A stretch of DNA of 5,814 bases, from positions 1-5,814 of the forward strand of contig JAEYTI010000334.1 of NCBI GenBank assembly GCA_023434145.1, in the 5' to 3' direction. The stretch's first letter is position 1. Each line of letters begins with the position of its first letter. A model generated the notes under the pieces. It searched no databases. It worked only from the letters and a program-made list of their open reading frames with translations, and was not told the DNA's origin. Position numbers and translations under genes: made by a program. The DNA comes from Chloroflexota bacterium. GTDB taxonomy: Bacteria; Chloroflexota; Anaerolineae; Anaerolineales; Anaerolineaceae. Of the stretch, positions 1-3,375 are shown piece after piece.

Positions 1-37
1 AACTCCACCCCATCTTACCGGAAATGGGAGCAAGAAA

Positions 38-379
38 ATGACAAAAATCTCCGAGATGCAGTGTGTTCCGTGTAAGGGCGACGTCCCCGCCCTCACCCAG
101 GCCGAGATCGACCGCTACTTGCCGGAAGTGCCCGGCTGGGAGTTAATCACCGAGGACGGGATGCCGCAGCTAAAGCGCGTGTTCAAATTCAAGAACTTCG
201 CCCAGGCGCTGGCCTTTACCAACAAGGTCGGCGCGGCCGCGGAAGAGGTGGATCACCACCCAACCCTGCTTACCGAATGGGGCAGTGTGACTGTGCACTG
301 GTGGACACATACCGCAATGGGACTTCACACGAATGATTTTGTGATGGCGCATAGGACTTCGGCGCTATACGAGGAATAG
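38..379 (+). CDS. pterin-4a-carbinolamine dehydratase (4a-hydroxytetrahydrobiopterin dehydratase)
   Basis: A 113-residue cytosolic enzyme of the PCD/DCoH family, which dehydrates 4a-hydroxy-tetrahydropterin so that the pterin cofactor can be recycled after aromatic amino acid hydroxylation. The family signature is complete: E69, three residues, H73-H74-P75, five residues, W81, nine residues, H91, eight residues, D100. The histidines of HHP and H91 correspond to the catalytic histidines of the family. Length is normal for bacterial members. The N-terminus carries C9-x-x-C12, which I have not linked to a function. The start is supported by GGGAG at 26-30, seven bases before the ATG. No aromatic amino acid hydroxylase or other pterin gene is visible nearby, so the substrate source is unknown. 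Some bacterial family members are thought to act on other pterins, including molybdopterin-related ones. The family call is firm; the physiological role is not. Confidence 0.93.
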   Translation: MTKISEMQCVPCKGDVPALTQAEIDRYLPEVPGWELITEDGMPQLKRVFKFKNFAQALAFTNKVGAAAEEVDHHPTLLTEWGSVTVHWWTHTAMGLHTNDFVMAHRTSALYEE

Positions 380-386
380 TTCGCCG

Positions 387-395
387 TGGTATCAT
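387..395 (+). promoter_or_regulatory. extended -10 promoter element before the sigma factor gene
   Basis: TGGTATCAT combines the extended -10 dinucleotide TG with a hexamer matching TATAAT at five of six positions. No convincing -35 box lies 16-18 bases upstream, as expected for extended -10 promoters. Transcription would begin around 402-403, only about seven bases before the ATG at 409, so the message would be nearly leaderless. This agrees with the absence of a Shine-Dalgarno sequence there. The element lies in the 29-base gap after the dehydratase gene, so read-through from that gene is also possible. Confidence 0.45.
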
Positions 396-408
396 ACCTC
401 TGGCGCCT

Positions 409-1038
409 ATGACGAAACTTCGCAACCCCAACGGTGTTAATGAATCCAACGAGCCAATGGACAACGGAAACCGGCCAGAGCTGAGCGAGGATGACTCCAT
501 CCGCCTTGCCGCGGAGGGAGACACCGATGCTTTTAGCAAGTTATATGAGCGTTACGTCACGCGCATCTATAACTACATCTTCTACCGCACCGGAAACCCA
601 TCTGAGGCAGAGGATTTAACGTCGCGCGTGTTCCACCGAGCGCTCCACCACATTCAACATTACGATAACCGCGGGATACCTTTTTCCGCGTGGTTGTATC
701 GCATTGCGCACAACCTGGTTGCCAACTGGCACCGCGACAACAGCCGCCGCAAGGAAGTTCCCCTGGACGACTACACGCAGCACCCCCACCGCGCGCAGAT
801 GCCCGAGGCCAGCGTGGTCGACAACCAGGAAATGGAAGACCTGCTTAAAGTCATCCGCCACATGCCGCCCGAACGCCAGCAGCTTCTCATCCTCAAGTTT
901 GTGGAGGGTATGTCGAACGCGGAAGTGGCCACGATTATGATGCGCAGTGAGGGCGCGATCAAGAGCCTGTACCACCGCACCCTCATGGCCCTGCGCGACG
1001 AACTGGCAAAGCAAGAGGAAAGGGAGGACTCATGCTGA
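409..1038 (+). CDS. RNA polymerase sigma factor, sigma-70 family, ECF-like
   Basis: A 209-residue sigma factor that would direct RNA polymerase to a specific promoter set. Region 2 spans about residues 41-110: the helix around AEDLTSRVFHRAL (67-79) is the usual core-binding segment, and PFSAWLYRIAHNLVANWHRD (91-110) is the -10 recognition segment. A polar linker (111-140) leads to region 4 (about 143-200), whose helix-turn-helix lies around GMSNAEVATIMMRSEGAIKS. Regions 1 and 3 are absent, as in ECF (group 4) factors. No fused C-terminal domain is present. The ATG at 409 has no Shine-Dalgarno; the next in-frame ATG (457) also lacks one and would leave region 2 intact, so the start is uncertain. 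The stop overlaps the start of the DegV gene by seven bases. No classical zinc-finger anti-sigma gene follows. The target regulon cannot be read from the window. Confidence 0.9.
   Translation: MTKLRNPNGVNESNEPMDNGNRPELSEDDSIRLAAEGDTDAFSKLYERYVTRIYNYIFYRTGNPSEAEDLTSRVFHRALHHIQHYDNRGIPFSAWLYRIAHNLVANWHRDNSRRKEVPLDDYTQHPHRAQMPEASVVDNQEMEDLLKVIRHMPPERQQLLILKFVEGMSNAEVATIMMRSEGAIKSLYHRTLMALRDELAKQEEREDSC
1014..1027 (+). promoter_or_regulatory. purine-rich ribosome binding site inside the sigma gene, for DegV
   Basis: AGAGGAAAGGGAGG lies in the last codons of the sigma factor gene and ends four bases before the ATG at 1032. It selects 1032 rather than the in-frame ATG at 1047, which would remove the first beta strand of the DegV fold. 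The placement points to translational coupling of the two genes. Confidence 0.6.
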
Positions 1039-1925
1039 GGATTGTGATGGACGGCGCTGGAGATATGCCCGCAGGATGGGGCCAACAATACGGAATTCAC
1101 ATTCTTCCGCTGAACGTGCAGTTTGGCGAACAGACCTTTACACAGGGCAAGGGTTTTACCCTGGAAGACTTCTACCGCATGGTGCGCGAGAAGCGCATGA
1201 TCCCCAAAACCTCCCTGCCCTCCATCGGCCAGATCAAAGACTTCTACCGCTCGATCGCCCAGCAAGGCGATACGATCCTGTCTATCCACATTTCCAGCAA
1301 GCTCTCGGGCACCTATAACACGGTGAAAGCAGCGGCGAGCGAGCTGGCAGGCGAGTACAACATCATCGTGTTCGACTCGCTGGCCGGGTCGGCGGCGCAG
1401 GCATTTATGGCCCGCGAGGCGCGCATCATGGCACAGGCCGGCGCGGGAATGGATGAGATCGTGCGGCGGCTGGAGATCATCCGCCAGCGCATCACCATCA
1501 TCTTCACGCTCGATTCGCTCGAGTTCGCCGTGCTCAGCGGGCGCATCAGCGCGCTCAAGTCGGTGATTGCCACCGCCCTGCAGCTCAAGCCGGTCATTCT
1601 GCTGCGCGATGGACTTCTCGACGTGGCCGATAGGGTTCGCACGCGCACGCGCGCCCTCGATCACATCCTCGCGATGGCGCACCAGCGGCTCGATGGTTGC
1701 CAGATTCACCTTGCCATTGTACATGCCGCCGACTCGCAGACCGCGCAGAAAATCTTAGAGCGGGTGCGCGGCCTGTTTCCGGTGCAAGAATGTTTCGTCA
1801 CGGATCTATCAATCCCAGTGGCGGCGAACCTCGGCCCCGGCGCAATTGGAATTGTCGCCTACCCAATTGATGAAGCGGCAGGCGTTGTAGAGAATCCGTT
1901 CAACAGTATTGAGAAAGAGCCCTAG
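1032..1925 (+). CDS. DegV family (FakB-like) fatty-acid-binding protein
   Basis: A 297-residue soluble protein of the DegV family. Studied members bind a long-chain fatty acid, and FakB members present it to the kinase FakA for phosphorylation. Family motifs appear in order: DGAGDMP (7-13) in the position of the usual DSTSDLP, TSLPS (60-64), ISSKLSGTYNT (87-97), VFDSLAGSAAQAF (113-125), the SGRIS stretch (169-173) and KPVILLRDG (186-194), and GPGAIG (268-273) near the C-terminus. The Thr and Ser residues expected to hold the fatty-acid carboxylate are present. The His that usually precedes GPG by one residue is Asn266 here, which could alter ligand binding or partner contact. Length is typical and there is no signal peptide. 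The gene starts within the end of the sigma gene and is followed after 13 bases by a small membrane protein gene. No FakA/DhaK-like kinase is in the window, so a FakB role is inferred from the family only. Confidence 0.92.
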   Translation: MLRIVMDGAGDMPAGWGQQYGIHILPLNVQFGEQTFTQGKGFTLEDFYRMVREKRMIPKTSLPSIGQIKDFYRSIAQQGDTILSIHISSKLSGTYNTVKAAASELAGEYNIIVFDSLAGSAAQAFMAREARIMAQAGAGMDEIVRRLEIIRQRITIIFTLDSLEFAVLSGRISALKSVIATALQLKPVILLRDGLLDVADRVRTRTRALDHILAMAHQRLDGCQIHLAIVHAADSQTAQKILERVRGLFPVQECFVTDLSIPVAANLGPGAIGIVAYPIDEAAGVVENPFNSIEKEP

Positions 1926-1931
1926 AAGGAG
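1925..1931 (+). promoter_or_regulatory. ribosome binding site deciding the start of the small membrane protein
   Basis: GAAGGAG lies seven bases before the ATG at 1939. It favours that start over the upstream in-frame TTG at 1909, which lies inside the DegV gene and lacks a comparable site. Confidence 0.7.
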
Positions 1932-1938
1932 TACCCGA

Positions 1939-2205
1939 ATGCGTGTGGCGTTTGAACCTTCGACCGAATCGGTGGATGTGCTGGAGCAACAGCTCATGCG
2001 ATCGCTGCGCCGCGTGGAACCGCGCACCGAGTTTGTCGACCACCTGCAAAACCGGCTGCGAACCCCGCCCACCACGGTGTTGGAGCGCCGCGAATCGACC
2101 GCGCTGGCGATGCTCATTGCGGCAGTGGCGCTGGTGTTTGGCGTCAGCCTGGTGTTCCTGCTGCGCTACCTGCACGGCAGGCCAGCAGGATCGGAATCAG
2201 CATAA
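1939..2205 (+). CDS. small single-pass membrane protein with a charged cytoplasmic N-terminus (unrecognised)
   Basis: An 88-residue protein that I cannot assign to a named family. Residues 1-54 are polar and probably helical, with alternating acidic and basic residues (VDVLEQQLMRSLRRVEP, then EFVDHLQNRL). One hydrophobic segment follows at about 55-76, and the tail (77-88) is short. Arginines at 50-52, just before the membrane segment, suggest that the N-terminus stays in the cytoplasm. It has a good Shine-Dalgarno and follows the DegV gene by 13 bases, so it is very likely cotranscribed with the DegV and sigma genes. A cytoplasmic helical region plus one membrane span beside a sigma factor resembles the general layout of a membrane anti-sigma factor. 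However, no zinc-binding HxxxCxxC motif is present and there is essentially no extracytoplasmic sensor, so that role is only a hypothesis. It could equally be a membrane anchor for DegV. Confidence 0.75.
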   Translation: MRVAFEPSTESVDVLEQQLMRSLRRVEPRTEFVDHLQNRLRTPPTTVLERRESTALAMLIAAVALVFGVSLVFLLRYLHGRPAGSESA

Positions 2206-2209
2206 AGAT

Positions 2210-2230
2210 TGGGGTCTGTCCCTTACCCCA
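2210..2230. terminator. weak hairpin between convergent genes
   Basis: TGGGGT (2210-2215) can pair with ACCCCA (2225-2230) across a nine-base loop, exactly where the genes ending at 2205 (+) and 2223 (-) converge. No T-tract follows on either strand and the stem is only 6 bp, so this is at best a weak bidirectional stop signal. It also covers the stop codon of the glutaredoxin-like gene. Confidence 0.25.
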
Positions 2231-2477
2231 GCCCCAGCTTTCGGTTAAGCTCGGTCGCTGAGGGCTCGACCAGCATGCTGCCATCAGGAAAGACGATGGT
2301 AGGCACGCTACGGTAACCGCGGTTCACAGTTTCCACGTACTTGCGTGCGTCTGGGTCAACGTCGATGTCGAAGTACTCAAAGGGAATATTGTTCTGTTCC
2401 ATCGTCTGACGGGCGCGGCGGCTGTCATAGCACCAATTTGTCCCGTACAACTTGATCTTCTGCTGCGATTCGGTCAT
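2223..2477 (-). CDS. glutaredoxin-like (thioredoxin-fold) protein with CxxS active site
   Basis: An 84-residue cytosolic protein with the size and layout of a short glutaredoxin or mycoredoxin. The first strand (KIKLYGTNW) leads into the active site C16-Y-D-S19 at the start of helix 1. The strand FEYFDIDVD (33-41) follows, then the cis-proline motif SVPT (57-60, Pro59), and the segment IVFPDGSMLVEPS that precedes the last helix. Family members of this type usually have CxxC. Here the second cysteine is serine, which suggests a monothiol mechanism or altered redox chemistry. The start has a strong Shine-Dalgarno (GGGGAGGA, at 2482-2489 on the + strand) about four bases before the ATG. The gene follows the 120-residue gene on the same strand after 26 bases, so the two probably share a transcript. 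The family call is solid; the reductant and targets are unknown. Confidence 0.88.
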   Translation of the reverse strand: MTESQQKIKLYGTNWCYDSRRARQTMEQNNIPFEYFDIDVDPDARKYVETVNRGYRSVPTIVFPDGSMLVEPSATELNRKLGLG

Positions 2478-2503
2478 GCGCGTCCTCCCCTGCCTGGGTG
2501 CTG

Positions 2504-2866
2504 TTAGTAGTGTCCCGCCGACTGTTCTTCAAGTATCCGCGCCAGCGTGCGCGCGTCGGCCAATAGATCGATCGATTCTGGCAGGGAGAAGGATTCATCT
2601 ACCTGGGCCAGCAAGTTCTCCGCCAGCCGGCGCACTTGTGGTGTGACCCACGCCGCCGTTTCGGGCTGATCCCGCAAATAGGCCAGCAGGTCGATGGCGC
2701 TTGGCCCCGGCTGTGGTATTCCGGCCAGGCGCAAGTATTCGCGGATGGCGGCTCCTGCCGCCCGCCGCGCGCTCACCCTGGCCCGCCCCGCAAATCCCTC
2801 CCTGCGCGCCAACTCGCCGCGTGCGAGTTCTTCTTCGATCCTGGCTGCAACGTCTGCGCTAAACAT
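2504..2866 (-). CDS. uncharacterised helical protein, Ala/Arg rich (120 residues)
   Basis: I do not recognise a named family with certainty. The protein has no signal peptide, membrane span or cysteine, and looks all-helical. An amphipathic helix (about 5-22) leads into the Arg/Ala-rich segment EGFAGRARVSARRAAGAAIREYL (23-45). A proline-containing turn (51-55) and a C-terminal half with Leu-rich helices (58-67, 77-90, 99-113) follow. The layout loosely recalls small helical domains such as HEPN, but the RxxxxH catalytic motif of HEPN ribonucleases is absent, so I do not make that call. The ATG at 2866 has no Shine-Dalgarno; a promoter-like element (2874-2902) would start the transcript almost at this ATG. 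It probably forms a two-gene unit with the downstream glutaredoxin-like gene, which hints at a shared process without showing one. The coding call rests on base composition, gene spacing and coherent helical sequence. Confidence 0.75.
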   Translation of the reverse strand: MFSADVAARIEEELARGELARREGFAGRARVSARRAAGAAIREYLRLAGIPQPGPSAIDLLAYLRDQPETAAWVTPQVRRLAENLLAQVDESFSLPESIDLLADARTLARILEEQSAGHY

Positions 2867-2873
2867 CGCTTTT

Positions 2874-2902
2874 ATTGTACCCGTGTTTCACCGGTTCGTG
2901 AA
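2874..2902 (-). promoter_or_regulatory. sigma-70-like promoter placed for leaderless transcription
   Basis: On the minus strand, TTCACG (2902-2897) is followed after 17 bases by TACAAT (2879-2874). The -10 hexamer matches consensus at five of six positions and the -35 at four. Transcription would begin seven or eight bases further on, at 2867 or 2866. The latter is the A of the ATG of the 120-residue gene, and no ribosome binding site lies between. The -35 region overlaps the small inverted repeat at 2891-2910. Confidence 0.5.
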
Positions 2903-2910
2903 AGAGCCGG
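2891..2910. repeat. short inverted repeat over the -35 region
   Basis: CCGGTTC (2891-2897) pairs with GAGCCGG (2904-2910), with one G-T wobble and a six-base loop. It overlaps the -35 hexamer proposed for the leftward gene, so it could be an operator or part of the hairpin cluster that follows. Confidence 0.35.
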
Positions 2911-2924
2911 TAAAGGGTTGAACA

Positions 2925-2959
2925 GGGTTTTCACAAAATCAAACACTTTGTGAAAACCC
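2925..2959. repeat. perfect 13-bp inverted repeat, nine-base loop
   Basis: GGGTTTTCACAAA (2925-2937) is the exact reverse complement of 2947-2959. No T-tract follows on either strand, so it is not a standard terminator. Its right arm is also one copy of the imperfect direct repeat found again at 3079-3092. Confidence 0.75.
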
Positions 2960-2981
2960 GCGCCAAGAACCATCCCTCTGC

Positions 2982-3007
2982 CCCCTTCCTGGCTTCGCCG
3001 GAAGGGG
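2982..3007. repeat. GC-rich hairpin with one bulged base
   Basis: CCCCTTCC (2982-2989) pairs with GGAAGGGG (3000-3007). The stem continues inward as GGC (2991-2993) with GCC (2997-2999) past a bulged T at 2990, leaving a three-base loop. That gives 11 pairs in all. AAAAGAA separates it from a T-run at 3015-3020, too far for a typical intrinsic terminator. Confidence 0.65.
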
Positions 3008-3017
3008 AAAAGAATTT

Positions 3018-3060
3018 TTTGGGGTATCCGCAGCGGCAGGGCCGCTGCGGATACCCCAAA
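3018..3060. repeat. perfect 20-bp palindrome with three-base loop
   Basis: The 20 bases at 3018-3037 are the exact reverse complement of 3041-3060, with AGG between them. The stem core is GTATCCGCAGCGGC and is GC-rich. A run of six T precedes it and AAACCCC follows, so neither strand has the T-tract expected of a terminator. This is the strongest secondary structure in the window. It lies about 150 bases upstream of the leftward gene's start and 315 bases before the ABC exporter gene, far from either ribosome binding site. It looks like a small repetitive or mobile hairpin element, but a single copy in the window cannot show that. Confidence 0.85.
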
Positions 3061-3114
3061 CCCCACCATCAGGAATGGACTTTGTGAAGACCGTGAAGGG
3101 TTGAATGGATTGGA

Positions 3115-3139
3115 GTTTGTGCGATGTGGTCGCACAAAC
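3115..3139. repeat. perfect 10-bp inverted repeat, five-base loop
   Basis: GTTTGTGCGA (3115-3124) is the exact reverse complement of TCGCACAAAC (3130-3139). An A-rich then T-rich stretch (3149-3162) begins about ten bases later. The symmetry would suit either a hairpin or the binding site of a dimeric regulator, about 90 bases upstream of the promoter at 3229. Confidence 0.65.
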
Positions 3140-3228
3140 GACAAACACAAAAAATAATTTTTGGATAGATTCTTAATGAAACAAAATCGCCAGGATAAGC
3201 GTACACTCAATAGAGGAAAATCAGAACC

Positions 3229-3257
3229 TTGACACATTTGCCCGGCTCGATTAAATT
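3229..3257 (+). promoter_or_regulatory. sigma-70-like promoter for the ABC exporter operon
   Basis: A perfect TTGACA (3229-3234) is followed after 17 bases by TAAATT (3252-3257), which matches TATAAT at four of six positions. It sits in the AT-richest part of the gap and points toward the exporter genes. Transcription from about 3264 would give a leader of roughly 110 bases that contains the long hairpin at 3299-3361. Confidence 0.5.
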
Positions 3258-3298
3258 AGCACAGCAAATATTTAGCGGGGCGAAGTAAGAACATACGA

Positions 3299-3361
3299 GG
3301 GGTTTGTTCAGCTTGTGTTTGCCCAGGCAGTGCCAAAGGAAACACGAGCAGAACCAACCCC
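3299..3361 (+). promoter_or_regulatory. long imperfect leader hairpin next to the exporter ribosome binding site
   Basis: Two consecutive helices form one long stem. GGGGTTTGTTC (3299-3309) pairs with GAACCAACCCC (3351-3361) except for one internal mismatch. GCTTGTGTTT (3311-3320) pairs with AAACACGAGC (3340-3349) with one G-U pair. Only an A-A mismatch (3310/3350) separates the two helices, and a 19-base loop (3321-3339) remains. The stem ends three bases before the Shine-Dalgarno GAGGAG (3365-3370) of the exporter. Its position in the predicted leader suggests RNA-level control or mRNA protection. No known riboswitch consensus and no leader peptide with its own ribosome binding site is evident. 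Confidence 0.5.
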
Positions 3362-3375
3362 CATGAGGAGCTTTT

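Larger units (their letters stand above)
2945..3092 (+). repeat. pair of imperfect direct repeats flanking the palindromes
   Basis: ACTTTGTGAAAACC at 2945-2958 recurs as ACTTTGTGAAGACC at 3079-3092 (13 of 14 identical). A second pair, AAGGGTTGAA, occurs at 2913-2922 and 3096-3105. The two families flank the GC-rich palindromes at 2982-3060 on both sides, giving the block a repeated outer layer around a hairpin core. Confidence 0.6.

Noticed and set aside
771..1724. Long antisense open frame (317 codons) opposite the sigma and DegV genes
   Set aside because: It runs across two well-recognised plus-strand genes, its predicted protein resembles no family, and such frames are common opposite GC-rich genes.
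1939..2205. Zinc-binding anti-sigma factor
   Set aside because: There is no HxxxCxxC motif and no cysteine in the protein; only the position and topology are compatible, so it is kept as a hypothesis rather than a call.
2504..2866. HEPN ribonuclease or toxin-antitoxin pairing for the 120-residue protein
   Set aside because: The RxxxxH motif is absent and the neighbour is a thioredoxin-fold protein rather than a nucleotidyltransferase or typical antitoxin.
2982..3020. GC-rich hairpin followed by a T-run, as an intrinsic terminator
   Set aside because: The T-run starts seven bases after the stem with an intervening AAAAGAA, and no plus-strand gene ends upstream of it.
2872..3237. Minus-strand open frame of 121 codons across the intergenic gap
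   Set aside because: It passes through the hairpin block, has no ribosome binding site and no coherent protein features; the inverted repeats explain its bias better.
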